Source of the DNA: Scatophagus argus
Lineage: Eukaryota; Chordata; Actinopteri; Scatophagidae
Direction: 5' to 3'
DNA: 64,000 nucleotides
Assembly: GCF_020382885.2 (NCBI RefSeq)
Contig: NC_058498.1
Coordinates: 21,667,001 to 21,731,000 of the forward strand
The notes below the pieces were generated by a model that was not told the origin of the DNA, did not search any database, and was given only the letters and a program-made list of their open reading frames with translations. A program made the position numbers and the translations under genes. This document shows positions 1 to 15,200 of this stretch, piece by piece (position 1 is the first letter of the stretch; each line of letters begins with the position of its first letter).

Positions 1-249
1 TATGTGCATAAGCACTTTAACTGTAGATTGATTTTTCCTTGTTGAACCACCTCATCTGTTGGACTTTTAGATGCCCGAACAGGTTATAGAATACAGTATT
101 TCACATGAAAAGTCTGAAAAAGAAACATCATTTTGAGAACATATGTGTACTTTGTGACCTCTCAGATTCACTACCCACAGGTTAGGAACCACCGTTCTAA
201 ACCTTAATATTGAGGAAATAGCAGCAAAGACCAGCCATTTTTGTTGGAC

Positions 250-3200
250 CTGTGTTTGTTTCTGGTGCTTGGAGAGAGCACCCTGCACAGCCATCAGGGT
301 GGTGTTCCTCAGAGGAGACCGGCCATGAAGAGGTGAGGAGGACATGCTTTCAGAGCCACTGCTATCAAGCTCACCACCAACCAACTGGATGTGGTTAACA
401 AAGAAGAATGTAAAATCATTAATCGTCTTATGTGCTAACCTACAATATAGTTCAGCACGTTTGTTTTGTTCTGACCTGGTGAACATGGAATAAAATCTTT
501 TGGAGGACTTGGATTTCTTTGTGGAGGACCTCCATCTCTGCTTTATCCTCTGTTCTCCTTGTCTCCTGTGCAGGAAACCATTAAGGTCAGATAAGCGGCA
601 TACATAGAGCAAGCCTGACATTCCCCAGACAGCAGCCCTCTAGACAAGGAAGTCGTGGAGTTTATCAAGCCTAAGGTCCAGACTGCATGCGATATAGCCC
701 TCTTAACCACCCGTCTATTTGCCACCTCCCAGTCGTGATCCCTCAGGTCCCACCATCCTGTCCAGGCTGACTTGCATGGTGTTGAGGCTGGCATCCTTCT
801 CACTGTTCTGGCTGCGGAGGTGCTTCACAGTGTCAGTCAATTCCAGGATCCTATATAGATCAATATTCATGTAAATGGACAGAGAACATAATCACACACA
901 CACAGTTACCTGAGACACAGTCTCTATTAGAACATCAACGTTATCATATTTTCTGCATACAATCATGAGATTAACAAAGACTTTTGATGACATCAAATGC
1001 CAGCTAAGATTCAGAATACAAAGGCACTGACTTTCCTGCAGTCATGTAAATGAAGTGTGGTGGAGGTGGTACAAAAGACTTGATTCTTCTATATGACGAC
1101 GGACAAGAGCTGTTGTCAGGGAAAATAGCTTGATCTGTAGGATTTTAATGATCAAAGCCTGTGTAAAGTTCTAAGGTTCCATCTGGGGGATTAAATTTGG
1201 CTTTCATTTCAATCATAGGAAGAATAGGATTTTTGTAATTGATCAAATGATGGTGATGATCTCAGGATGAGCATTTCTATTTAAAGTCATGATGGGTTTT
1301 TTTTATTCCCAACACTCCTTCTTGATCAATCCAGAGACTACAGAAAAATATGGGTGTGGGATTTTTGTGATGTTAGTCCCAGGTTTACTTGGCTCTAGGT
1401 AGCCACCCACCTAGAACCAGATTCTTTTTTCCCTTTAAAGGAGACTTCTTCCTTGCTGTCCTCACCAAGCACTTGCTCACAGGGGAATATTGCTCTATAA
1501 GATTTGCTATTATATAAATCAAGCTGACTTTACTTTAGACTTAGTTTCTGGTTGAGGCGGAAGTGAGATCAGATTGTTCTTAACTGAACTTGCGTTATTA
1601 TTTAGTGAGTCCCCAAAAGTTTTATTCCCAAAAGTCATGGGGATAAATGTACTGATTTTTGAAAGATAAGCAGAGACTTCTCTAAGCTGCCGCGATGTAG
1701 TTGAAACCAGAATTCAGCGACCCGAAATGTTTAAAGCTATAGCTTATGCCACATTGGCTACCATTTTCAAAAGACAGGAAGTGCTCTTGATGATGCCCTG
1801 GCCCATGTGGATTTAGAGATGGCTTTACCTGGAGTTAAGTTCAACTTTTTCTGCATCCCAGCGACCCTGAAGCTGCATAGCTTCTTTCAGCTTGTCCTTC
1901 AGTTGCCTCTCCAGTGCTGACATCTCCACACCACTAGAAGTGCTCTCCTGTGTTACTCTGGCCCTTACGTTCATGCAAGCAACATGCAACTGTCGGCTGG
2001 CTGCGACACACTCCCCACGCATATCAGACAGAGTCCTGTTGAGCAGAATCATGTGCATCAAGATTTACAGAATTTATCATAATATATGAAACATGGCATG
2101 CTGTTTTTGTTTTTGTCCAATTATATATTATATTTGATATTTATATATTTGAAAAGGATAGATGTCTGTAGTGGTTAATGGATCAGTTTCAGACACACAG
2201 TTTAAGTGACAGTACAGCCTCTGACATGACTGCAGCAGTCGATGAGCTGAGCAATCATTATTAAAGCAAATTACACCCAGTGATCACAGTGCTTCAACAA
2301 GACAGAAGCCATGTCTTTTAGGGCTCAAGCTTTGCCCTGATGAATGATTTCAACAGTGAGGCCTGACACCTTAAGCCATCGGTACTCCCAGTGAGGAAAC
2401 ACTGAGCAGGGACACTGGTGACCCTGCTGACCTATTCCACTTTGATCTTTGGCTCAGTGAGATGGATTGCGGTTGCAGGCGTGAGTGTGAGACACAGGGG
2501 AGGTGGAGGTTCTTGTGGAATCCTGCGTCGCTGGAGGGATTCTGGCAGTGGGCCACGCTCACCTGTCAGTGAAAGTCCTTAGCTGGGTGAAAGTGTTCCG
2601 CAGGGAAGCGGCTTGGCGCCACAGTGCTCTGACACGAGCCTGTTCACGACTCAGCCGGGAGGCACATGTCTGCAGAGACAAGCAGATAAAAAAGGGACTA
2701 GGGACGGGAGGGTGGGTGGCAAGGATTGCTTACAGCAAATGATGGCACCTCTCATTTTATTGTGATCCCAAACAGATGCAATCCTGAAACTCCTGGACTC
2801 CAGCACACTGGCACACATACAAATAATTGGATTTCCCTGAATCAACAGATGTAGCCCATTTGCAGCACGAACACCAGATTGTTTGTAGAAAATTTTCCTC
2901 CCCCTCAGCAGTTGGAATGTTTTCACAGGAAACAACAGCTCAAAAATCATAGCAATGAAATGAACAGGGAATGAGAATGAATTGACGAAACCAGCTATGA
3001 ATGGAATTCCTACCCCATGTGAACTCAACAGGAGTTTAATTGCACAATCTCTGTGCAGAAGGGGATAAACTTGAGCTTTCTCTGTTGCTTTTCTTACTTG
3101 AGCACTTCATTTTTGTGGTTTTTCTCACCTCTTGCTCTTTGCGCAAACGGGTATCACACAAGTCTGCGTCTTCGCGAGCCTTCCACAGGCTCTCCGTTAG

Positions 3201-6200
3201 CCCGTGGTTGACGGTGCCTACCTGCTCCAGCTGTTCCCGCAGCATAGAGTTGACCTGACTGAGGCTGGCAGACCTGGAAATAACAAGACACTGACAGAGC
3301 ACTTGGCACTTCTCTCCTGACAAAAACACTGTCGTGGCACCCTTCTGTAACCTTTCCACAGCAGCCACACTCACTCATCTGTCAGTCATAAAGTCAGCAT
3401 ATCTGTAGCCTTCAGATCCACCCTTGCCTACCACACTTACAGGGTGAACATGTGTGACAGTTTTATAACGTCTGTGTCAGCTTAGAATTTAATTTCGACC
3501 AGATTTGCTTGTATAGTCATTGACAAAAATGTTTACATCATTCGCACACTAAACACACACCCTGTTACAGTAAAGCACACCACATTGCTATGTTTGGTTA
3601 TCTGGCTGAGAGCAGGCCAAGCCCATGTTTGCATGTATGGGATGATATCATGTTTAAAGGGAACTGAGATGTAGTGAAAGATCCAGTAATTCCAATAGTA
3701 AGAAAAAACATATAAGTCATGGTTGTAGACTTAATCTCTTGAGAGAGAGCTTGGTAACTCTGAGGCGAATGATATTTTAGCCAAAATGATCGGGTCCAGG
3801 CAAAGTTTCTGCCACAGGGATTTCAAATAAAGTTTCATAACTGTATAAATCATGGGGCATTAAAACCTGGCCTTGGTTGCAAAGGTTGGCCCAACCTTAA
3901 TGTGAAGCATTGTTAAAATGCTTAAGGAGAAGAGGGCCAATACAGTCCCGACAATTTTCTCTGACAAATTGGATGCTGAGATTATCTGCCAAGGGCAGGT
4001 TCTGTCTTCTTCCTGCAGCAGTTACAGGGAAAAACACAACAGGAAAGCTCAAAGGACTGCTGGGAATATCCACACATTTAGCAGAAATATTTCGGCTTGT
4101 TTTCTGCTAAAAAATGGGAGGAATTTCTGACAGGCTTTTCCACAAATTAACTTCTTTAAGTCTGAATCCAAACAGCGACTTCCTGCTGCTGCTGTAGGTT
4201 GTCTAACTTCTAGATTCCAAACTTTCTGCAATTTTTCTTTAACTCCCTAATCAGTTACGAATGCAGAAGCTGAACAGGTTTCTCTCTTGGCTGGGTGAAC
4301 TGGCCACCTGCACTGCATGGTGCCCATCACTCACCTCTTCTGTTCCTCCTCCAGCTGAGCAGACTTCTTCTGGATTTCCACGTTGAGATCCTGCTCTGTC
4401 CGCTGCTGACGCTGCGCTGAGTCCAGGTGGGCCTGCAGCTGAACACACACACGTACACACCACCAACACTGGCATCCCGATAATTTTTCAGCGCATTCTA
4501 GCAGTAGGAATTTAGCAGTTACAGCAACATAATTACAGTGTAAATCTGCTAATCCAAATTCTCTGTGGGGCCACTCAGCCAAGAATAATATTTGGATGAA
4601 TTAAATACATTTCAATAAAAGCAAAAATCTTATTCACAACATGAAAAGAACATGTTTCACTTTTCAGCTCTGCAGGATTCTTTTTCTGCTCGTTAAAATT
4701 CCTTTCATTGCTTGAATAAACAACTGGATACAAACAAATGAGCACAAAGGACAGAACTGTATTGCAACAGAATTCTAATGTGGAGATATAATGGTCAATA
4801 GTTCTCATGTCTGAATTAATTATAACTAGTTCAACAAAGAACATGTGTTCTCAGAGATCAAACACGATTTTAACATAATTTGGAATATTATTGTAAATAC
4901 TGCAAGATACTGTACTGACATTATGATAATGACCAAGATTTATTTTGCCACCCTGCCCTACCTTCTTTGTCAGAAGAAACAACTGGACAATACTTCTGTA
5001 TGAAAAACCTAATGATTCGGAAGCAGTTTAATGATGGTTTAATGGTAGCAACGCAATATCAGTCGATGGCCTCTAGAGGACCCTAGTGGGACCCTAGTGT
5101 GCCCTTCAGACCTTAGACTTGAAAACTGACAGTATATCTACCACAAGCAACGCTAATTCTTGATGATTTTGCTACAGTGTAGACGTACCAACAATCTCAT
5201 CTTCTCAGACTCTGAGGTCTTCCCCAGCACCTGCTCTTCTAGTTCCCCACACCTCTTCTTGTACTGGAGAACCTTGGGTACGACAAATATAAGGTGCACA
5301 GTTAAGCCAAAAGAACTTTATGATTTTCTTTGTGAGGTCAATTTCTTGTCACCTTGGTCTGCAGCTTCTGAACAAGTTGGGCTTGTCTCTGTTGGGCCTC
5401 CTGGTAGACCTGCAGCTTTTGCATATAAGCTCTCTCCTTGCTCTGCAATTGTAGGGATCTTGGTGATGCACTGTCCTGGTCAGAGTCTACTGCTGACTGC
5501 AGCATCAGCATCTGATCAAGCTGAATGGGGAGGTAACAAATGAGCTTTAGTTTGACAATGTGACAAGATATTGCACCATGCAATACATAAAACCTCAATT
5601 CCAAAAAAGTGGGACACTTTATAAAACACGAATAAAACAGAATTTGATCATTTGCCAATCTTTAATTACATATACTCAATTGAAAACAGTACAGAGACAA
5701 TATATCTAATGTTTTATCTCATCATCTTAATAGATTTTTGCAAATATACTCTTATCTCTGAATTTGACAGCAACAAGCTTAAAACAAGTTGTGACAGGAA
5801 CAACAACAGACTGGGAAAGATGTGTAACGCTCAAAAACACCAATTTAGAAAATTCCACAGCGAAACGGGTTCATTGGTAAAAAGATTCGCAAAATTTTTT
5901 CGCAAAATTTTCGCATTTGCGGTCCCTGAGGGGTATACCAGAAGCAGTGCTGTACACAAGTGCTTTCAGTGCATACACTAACTACTACTGAAATGACAGA
6001 GTTGTGTTTACAGTTATATATTATGGGAGGGGCAGATCATATCTGGATGGGGGGGAGCGGGGGTGGATTGGTTCCCTTGTGTCAACCCTGGGATTAACAC
6101 CGTTATTTAAACCTTGCAAAACTTACTGTATTCTGTTTTACTGACCATTTGCCAATGGCGGTGTGGTAAAGTCATGCTGCAGGCTGCGTTATACTGAACT

Positions 6201-9200
6201 GCATGTTCATCACACCATTCACAAGGGTCCATTACACACTAAATACATTGGATTGCTTATCTAGATGGACCAATGATTCATGGTTGGGCTAAAGGATATG
6301 GTTATATTCAGATGAGTCATTTAGTAGTTTTCAACAACTCACTGGGAGCTTTCAATGTATTTATGAGGTGCTCTGTGAATGCATGTTCAGGTCAAAACAA
6401 AGTGAGTAGTAATTGCTATTACTGCGTGATTGAAGATGTGTATGTTCCCCATCAGAACTCATACCTCAGTATACCATCTGTATTAATTCAGTTACGGGCT
6501 GGACAAACAGTGGCTAGATAAAATAAAATAACATAAAAAAAAAGATATACACATGTACTGGTCTTTCTCATTGTAGAATCTCATATCTTCTCTCATATCT
6601 TAAATCCAAATGTCCTGTAACCTCTCAACCTCACACAACCTAAACTCCCTTTGCACCACCCACTCTCCTATCCTGGTGCCAGACACCCTGTCCTCACTAA
6701 TACAAACCACATGGCCCTAGAGCACTAGAACACACTGCGTGCCTCCAGCTGCCCTTGCCGACTTCTCATTTAAAAAGAGAGGAAGAGAGTGAAGTCGAGG
6801 GAGCCCCCTCCCAGCAACACTCTCCAAACCACCATCCAAGCCCTTCAAATCAACCCCGGACCCACTCCCTCCTTCCCCCCTCTCTTCTGTACCTCATCTC
6901 TTCTCTGGGTGCTTAATCTCTCCAGCAGGCTCCAAGAGAGCCAAGACAATAGTCTCACTGTTCAACACTGAACCCAGCAACTTTGCCACCATTATTAACA
7001 CATTTTCAAATGCTCTTTTCAGAATTTTACACTACAAACTACCCTAACGGCCATCATGCACTTGGCTCTGTGCTTTTGGTGTTTTTCTCCGAGGGCCCAG
7101 GGAGCACAAAAGTTTCTTTTACTGCCCGTTGTTGAGGTGACAGCTTTAGGGACTGAAAAGCAAGGAACAACATGGGCGGAGTGTTCGAAGCACACAAAAC
7201 TGCAGCAGCTGTGTTTAAAGGGACTCCTGGAAACAGCTGTCTGTGGAGCATTAGTGATTATGCATCTTTTCAAGTATTTTGGCACAACTATAGCAATAAC
7301 GCTGACTTACTAACAAGCATGAATTTCACAAATACACCTTAAATACAGGACCATAGCACACAAAGTTTATTGTAGCACATGAGCAAAAGATTCAGTTATT
7401 TCAACACATTTGCCACTGATAGGAATCTGCCCCAGTGGGAGCACAGTCGACTCCACAGTCAATTAAGCCTACCAGGGGTGCTGGTACAAAAATGAGAAAT
7501 GGGCCCCAGTTGACCACCCACTACTATTACCTTTCTGTAAAAATGCAACAAGTGAGCAAAATATAAAGTTTACTAATGTCAAAAAATAGTTCTATGTTTA
7601 GGTAATAATACAGAAGTCAGATAAAGGCATTTGTCTCTTCAGGTGATACTGTACTTTAAAGGTATTCTTTGGAGTTTCAGACCACTAGCAGTAATATGGA
7701 GCAATATTTGTGTGTATCTCGCACATGCACATGGATGTACATGCACCTACATGCAAGCACCCAGGTAGTGCCGCCATACACAGTCCAGTCTTAAGCTTGA
7801 TGCTACTCCAGTGATCAAAAGTTGCTGACGGGAACACGCAGAGAGGTGTAACAGTGCACCGACAAAGACAGTGCAGAAGACTGCCAGCTAGTAAACAAAG
7901 GTGCAATCAATGCAGAATTTAAAATCAATATTGGCTTTGTAAATGTTTCAACATGTTTGTCAGACCACAGGGAAACACACAATGCATTTTGATGAGGAAC
8001 ACAGAATGTAAACATTACTTTGTTTGTTTGAAAAAAGTGCACCTTTGATGTTTTACGTAACAAAACAAAATTGCAATTAATCAAACTACCACCAATGATA
8101 CACACAGTGAAATGGCAACTGTGAGTGAGGACAATGCCATAATGTCACAAACACTTTACAACTGCTCTACAAACTTTTCCGTGTAGACCCTCTAAAATGA
8201 AACATCAGAAACATATATTACTAAGACAACCCAATCTCCTTAGAGCTCAAAGGTCATGCAAATTTCACAAATCCTGCAGATTTGTTTCTATATGGGCAAA
8301 TTGTGGCATACATTATCCTGTCCATATGTCACAAGACCAGATGTATGGGTTGCTCAGGTCGATCAACAACCGTCACTGACTACGCCCTCCCTACCTTTGC
8401 TGTGCACTCAGTGACCAGGTGGACCTGCCAACTCCTACAGGTCTCCACCCTGTCCGGATAGGGAGGGCTGTTTACACTTTTCATACATCGCTGCAGTGTG
8501 TGGGCTTCTAGCCAGCGCCTCGCCCCTGCTCCACACACTACAGAGGGGACGCTTATTTTTATTGTTTCTCCCCAGTCAGCTGTAAAGCAGGAGGCCGGGG
8601 GCTGCTCTGGATTAGCCATGCTCCATGCAAGAAGCTCCCAAGAGGGCGCCACAGCAATGTGTTGTGAAGACCCCCACCTTCGCTAAACTCCCCAACGCCA
8701 CCATTTATTCCCTAACTCTGCTTGCATCGTTTAATCTCATCACCCTCATCTCAAAGTGAGCTTGAGCTTGTTCTTCACAACACACCCATCCACTGGTGAC
8801 AGTAAAAAGGCAAAAGAGAGAAGCGAGTAATCCCAGTTCTCCATCTGCCCTAACTCGAGGGCTTAGAGGGCTTACTGGGGGCCCAGAAGTGTGTTCAGTG
8901 AACACCAGTGCTATTTATGATCTGCCTCAATGTACAGCCACTCTCGAGCAGCCTCGGCGGCCCCCTAAACTGGGCTGAACCTAATCCCAATGTAGCCCAA
9001 CTCTTTGAGGTCATCTACTGCCATTTTGCAATAAAGCTCAATTTATACAAAAACAGGCTTTTTGTCATGGTGGGTTTTATGCCTCCATATGGTTGCTATG
9101 GTTGCTTTTCTTTTTTTTTTTCATTCCTAAGTATCTGTTTCTTGAGCCCCACTTATGTTTCCAAAGTAAAAGACTTTTCAGCCTCTTAAAATGTGCTTTG

Positions 9201-12200
9201 AATTAGCTTTTTATATTTCTTGATATTTATGATTTGCGCCACTCCTTGTATTGTCTCTTTTGATAAATATTTCAGACAACATCAAGGGATAATCTTGCTT
9301 TGATTCATCTGCCAACAAGCAACAAGAGAATCATTTTCAAGGCTTTTGTGAAGGCTTTGGAGTTTGGGCCAAGACTTGCTGCCTTGCTCATATGGTCGAT
9401 CAAAATCCAATCCATTTCAGTTACCAAGTTATGATTACAATACTCTTTCACTGACCTAATGTCACAACATTTGGAGATCTGATAACTCACCAGTTTGTCT
9501 ATTGTTTCAACTGGAGTTTTTACAAATTGTCTTGCAATTTGTTATGCATTTCTGAAGTCATTTTTCTCCACATTGTGGATCCATACCTTTAACTCTACAG
9601 AAACATTCCCAGACAAATCTAGCAACCAATGCTCAGTCTTCTTTCTTGTTGTCTCTGACATACACAGGACATAATGTGGCCATGAGTGCTCAGTCCAGCC
9701 AGCAAGTGAAGGGTTACAGCTGCAATCGTTTTCCCTGGCTTGGCCTGGGCCCAGAGGCTTAATAAAGGGAATTAATGGAGTGCACTATCTGTCAGATTCC
9801 TAAACACAGCTGGAGCGGATGTCCATCGCCCCCAAGCTGCCCAAAAAACTTACTATCCTACTTCAACAACATACCCGTTCCCCCCTAACATTACCCCCTG
9901 AGTGCTGACTCTGTGAAAGAGCCCCAGCTGATTGTGAAAGCTGTTTATGTATCATCACTGATGGTAATTACACAATGTGGGATAACAAACTGGAAGAATG
10001 GAAGCGAGGAAGGGGAGCTGCTGTGAGTGAGTTACCATGGAATGAACTTTTTGATTATGGGGACAGCTGCTGTGATGGCACACAAAGATACAAGTGATCT
10101 GTATAAATACAGCCATGCTAATAATACATGCTGTGTACTCACAAGCATGTGGCTGGCCTTGTAGCACAGAACACAATGCCCTGTACACCCCACCCACCCC
10201 ACCCCTGCCCCCAGCAAGGACAATGCTGCACAAAACCTCCACACAGATACACCCACTGAGTCAGCTCAAGACTTCACATTTGATTAGTCCCTCTTGACAT
10301 GTAAAAAAGAACTGAAAAGGGTGCTTAATGTTTGACTTTAAAGTCGGGTAACATGAGTAGCCTAATGTCAAATGCTGAAAAGTTTTAATGGAATACTTTC
10401 TTCAAAAAAAAAAAAAAATCTGCACTGGGATGGACTTTTAAGAATATACTCTCTGGGGTAGGCAATTAATTTTTACAATTTCATGATAGTGGAGAGAGTC
10501 AGACCGTTCTGGCAGTGTTCCATTCAAGCTGCAGCATAAATTAATGGGTTTGTGCCAGCAGGAAAAACAAACTAGAAACTGGGGGGGGCAGCAGGGTAAA
10601 AAGGGACAGAAACACAATCCCTAAAACAGACTTTATCTGCTCCAGCTATGTTTGATGGGGCTCTTATGCAGAGACACAGGGGATTCAAGATTTCACAGGG
10701 CACTGGCAAATAGCAGTTGGTGTCAGAAATCATTCAGCAAGAGTTTATCTTTATCCAACTGACTGCCACACTGCAGTATTGTGCGGTCACTCGCTAAGTG
10801 TTCAGGCAGGAGGGTATGGATGTCTATGTCTGAGAAAATGCGCACTGGCCGGGCTCCAAAAGCAACACAGAGGGTTCAGAATTCACCCCAACATGTTCTC
10901 CAACCTCCTGAGGCCATCTAACTCACAAACTGGGTCAAGGTTTATCCTGGTTCAGGTGTAATTTTCTGGGGTCACCAGAGATCACGCTGAGTGTCTTAAC
11001 AGAGTCACAGAGGAAAACTTTCAGAGTCCAGGTGTGACTTCACCAGTACCGCGTTAACAGTCCTCTGTCAGGTCAAAGAGGCTTCGGAAAAGTCAGGGGG
11101 AAATGGGGATTTGGGATATTTGGGATAACTATGTATGTATTTTTTGTCATTCGGTGGTGGGCCTGCTTCAGCAGACATTCTGACACGATGGATTTCAGAA
11201 ATTTGGGCATCAAATTTAGCCTTCCCAGTATACATGTTATAGCCTTGCTGCAAACAGATAAACAAAATGCTCCACATCCATCAAATTCAAGGCTTGCAGA
11301 CCAAATCAGGACTCAGGACCTCATTTTATATGGACAACAAGAGCTTGTAAAGGATATATTTTGTGTAATTCTATACGTGTAGTGTCCATAAACTACATGT
11401 CCCGAGAATACATGCTGATTTTTTATCTGCATAATGAAGGCATGTAGCCGCTAGATGTCAGTATATCCTAGACAGCGTCGAAATACCATTTAGCTGTTTC
11501 CAGCAGTGGCACTCCATTCAAGTGGCTGTAGCTGGTAGCATTAATAGTGGCGGCATATTGAGACATGGGAAAGTGAAAAAATGTTTGCGCTTTAACTGAG
11601 ACAAGCCGATATGTCTTCTTTGTAGAGAAGCACTGGCAGTGCCAATGGAATACAACTTACAACTCTGACACCAAATGCAGAGCCAAGTATACTAACATTA
11701 GCCACCAAGAAAAGCAACAAAAGGACAAATCATTAAAAGGCTTCCTGAGTTCTCAACACAATGCGAAAGCCAGCTTTATAGCGCCTGAGGAAATCACACA
11801 GTTATCCAAGATTTTTTCAGTGGGTGCATTGAAACAGTTTATGTTAAACATATGAAAGTGTGTAGTTGTACCTTTGAATGTCTGATTGCCATTTTTTGTG
11901 CTAGAATTCTGTTTTCAGAGAGTTTATAATTATTAATGGGCAATCATGTAATATGATAAGAAGTAGCTATTTATATAGTCTTACATATACATCCAGCACT
12001 TGAGAAGAAACAAAATGCTAATGTGGCCAATGGGGATAGGAGGAGCAGACATTTTGGGAAATTGTGAACTTTGCTCCCTTCTCAAGAGTTAAATGAGAAA
12101 ATTGTCAGTATTGTAAATATGAAGTTACCACAAACAGTTGATTAGCTTAGCTCAGCTCAATAGCAGGGAAACAGCTATCCTGATTCTGTCCAAAGTTAAA

Positions 12201-15200
12201 AAAAAAAAAAAAAATCACCAGTAGCATCTCTAAGGCTCACTAATCAATATGGTATGTCACATTAGAGAAGAAGCAGTCAAGGGCTGACTTTCTGGAGTTC
12301 TGCTCTCAGCAACCAACAGAGACTTCATTGTCACCAAATCCACTGATAAATTACTATGCACAAAGAAACATGGTAATAAAGGTGGGGAAATTAAAGCTCA
12401 TGGAGAGACTAACACCTTCCTGTGACCGACTTTGAAGTCTTTTTGTCTTTGGCTTGGTACATAACACGCCTGAGAAATAAAACTTGACTCTTCTTGAAGA
12501 CTGGTTATCTGTAAGTGAGCGAGGGAGTTTTGGTCTGTAAGTAGTTGTAGGAGGACATAATCCAGCTGTGAGATGCTGACTGTAAGATGTTTTATACTAT
12601 ATGGGCAGGATGATAACTGGTCCCCACCATGTTGTGTTTTTATCAACACATGCAACCAAAAACTGCTCAGGGCAGAGCAGATGGACTTGTATGATTATCT
12701 TTCAAGGAAGACAACGTGTATAATTATGAGCAAACTGTCAAGACAAATTGAATTTGAATTTGTTATTTCAAGTCTGACAAACATAATGATTGTAAATAGG
12801 GCACAATCTCTATCTCCTTGTCAGCTTTACCTAAAATTTGCTTGGAAATTTTAATTTCAACAACTAAATTTCATGTCATCATATCATATCGTATGACACT
12901 ATTGAAAGTCATGGAATAATTATAATGTATTATCGCGCAACCTTACTCCTGAGATTTGATGGTGATTATATAATGTCTGTCTGTGATATGATCTCTTTGG
13001 CAGTTAATGTTGAGGGAGGAAAAGCTATGCAGATACTACTGTTGCCCCAAACATTAGCTCCACATGGATGCCACAGCCAAAGCAGCATGTTTAGCTCGAG
13101 GGCATTGATTAGCGCACTGCATTAACATCACATCACTGTCAAGCTGCTTAACAATCATAATCTGCAGAGGAAAAATAGCAGGGACAAGACAGGAGAGACA
13201 AGTCACAACAGGAGTCTTATAATAACTTCTCAGACACGACTGGATAAAACATTCAGCTGCGTGTGATCTTTGTGAAAAAATGGCTGGTCTCTCAAATTGC
13301 TACTCAGTGGTGTGAGCATCAAATATCAGCAACGCTTGCTTATGTTTTTTTTCTGTTTAGTGCCTTTTCACACATCTAAAAATATCAACAAATTAAATAT
13401 GCTATATATATATATCTGCCAAGTTAATTGAGGTGTATTTATAGCCTAGACTTTAAAGTAAGTAAGAGTAAGGCAAGCAGTGAGAGTTCATTAGATTTAA
13501 CAGCAGAATGAGGGCAGTGTTATCACAAATGGCTGCTTTGTGCACCATGAAAAATGAGCTTTTTCTTTGACAGTCTCCAGGGAGGAGGCCAGTGACCTTC
13601 ACAACTTTCCCCCCAAAACAGCAGCTGCCAATGGAGGGGCTATGAAGGGAGACGCCGGTCCTGGTAAGCACAGGGGGTCTGAGCCTTCCTGAACAGACCA
13701 CAAGGAAACCCTTCACGAAGCACCCTCCCATCTCTTATTTACACTTACAAACACAAAGATGTGCACACATGCACCAACACTCACCCCCCGACACACACAA
13801 TGGATGCTTATAGAGCACATACTGTTATATGTATACCATAATTCTACAGTAGTTAGTTAAAGAAAACGTATGACATAAAATATGTGCTTGTGCCAAGTTA
13901 CATTAATTAAATCGTGAATTTGTACATGTATTTTTCCAACTCAGTTTTCATTACAGTACATGCAAAGCTGCTTCAGCCTTGCCACACTGTTTGTTTGTTC
14001 AGCCTCAAAAGGTTTTCCCTGCTGGAAAGAGCATGGTATACTGATGTTTAATGTAGCCATATTCCATTTCAAACGTACGTAACTTTTGCTGTCAATGCTC
14101 TAGTGTGTCTGACCTTCTTGATCTCATCTCCAAGCAAAGCTGCACAAATTTACTATTGATAGCATTACATACTCCAACTCATTAACACTCAGTTGATCAA
14201 CTTAAGAATGACTGCATTATTCCACTCAGAAAAAAAAATACTTTTGGCTGGATGGCATTCTGTTTAATTGCTGCACTAGAATGGATAAAATTCCAGACAA
14301 CTGGACACATACAGTTTATTCAGAGCTTATTTAAAGAGATGGTTAATCAGTACTCAGGTCTGTAACATTAAAACTCAACAGCGCCTTATTATCCTCAGTC
14401 TTTCTGTGCTGAACTTCCCCTGCTGTCTGCTGGTATCTGTCCCTACCCTTGGTATTGTCAGTATGCCTGCAAGTACCTGCATGCATGTCTTATTGTGTTT
14501 TTGCTTTTATTCTGTCAGACAGTTTTATGTATCTTATGTACAGCACATGCTTTTTATGCCTATGCATCTGCTTTTCATGTTTTTTTTGCAGTTAGTGTCT
14601 AACAGTGCAGCACAGCGTGGTCTTATTCAGTCCATATTTGTATTAATGTTAATATCTGCCATTTTATTGCTTTACTGGTCTGGAATTATGAAACTCTTGT
14701 GTTGCATGTTTAATGATGTAATGTCAGGGTGTCCCAAATTACTTTTTGACATCAATATTCTCTATAGTTTATATTATTGTTCTGTATGCTTATAAATGAT
14801 CTCAATAACTTTGTAACTATGGTGCATTTACAACAATGTTTACTAATGTGCACATTCCCTGTTAAAAAAAAAACAATAAATAAAATTATATATATCTGAC
14901 ATTATAAGCAATGTCTGCCAAAGTAGTTTCACGAGGTTAGGAAACAGTAAACATTTACTGAACAATAAGTATTTTGAGGTACTATTCATCAAGGTGCACT
15001 ACACATGTTGACAGGAATGTTATTATGACTTTATTAAGAAGGATGTTTTCTGCTGTTCAAACCAAGAAAAAGTAAATGATAGTGTGTATCAGATGTACTT
15101 GCCTAGATGATGTCACCAGTGCATCCCACGACATTCATCAAAATAGCACAGGTACAACAAATGCTAAAAGTGTAAATAAGGTTCCACAGGTTGACCTGTG

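Noticed and set aside
8380..8652. 90-codon minus-strand frame in the crocc2 intron
   Set aside because: No rootletin-like heptads, no fitting splice sites and no recognisable family. The GC-richer patch explains the lack of stops.
14406..14795. 129-codon plus-strand frame, hydrophobic, near 14.4 kb
   Set aside because: T-rich DNA gives long runs of Leu/Phe/Cys/Val by composition alone. No family resemblance, no splice context, and it lies inside an AT-rich crocc2 intron.
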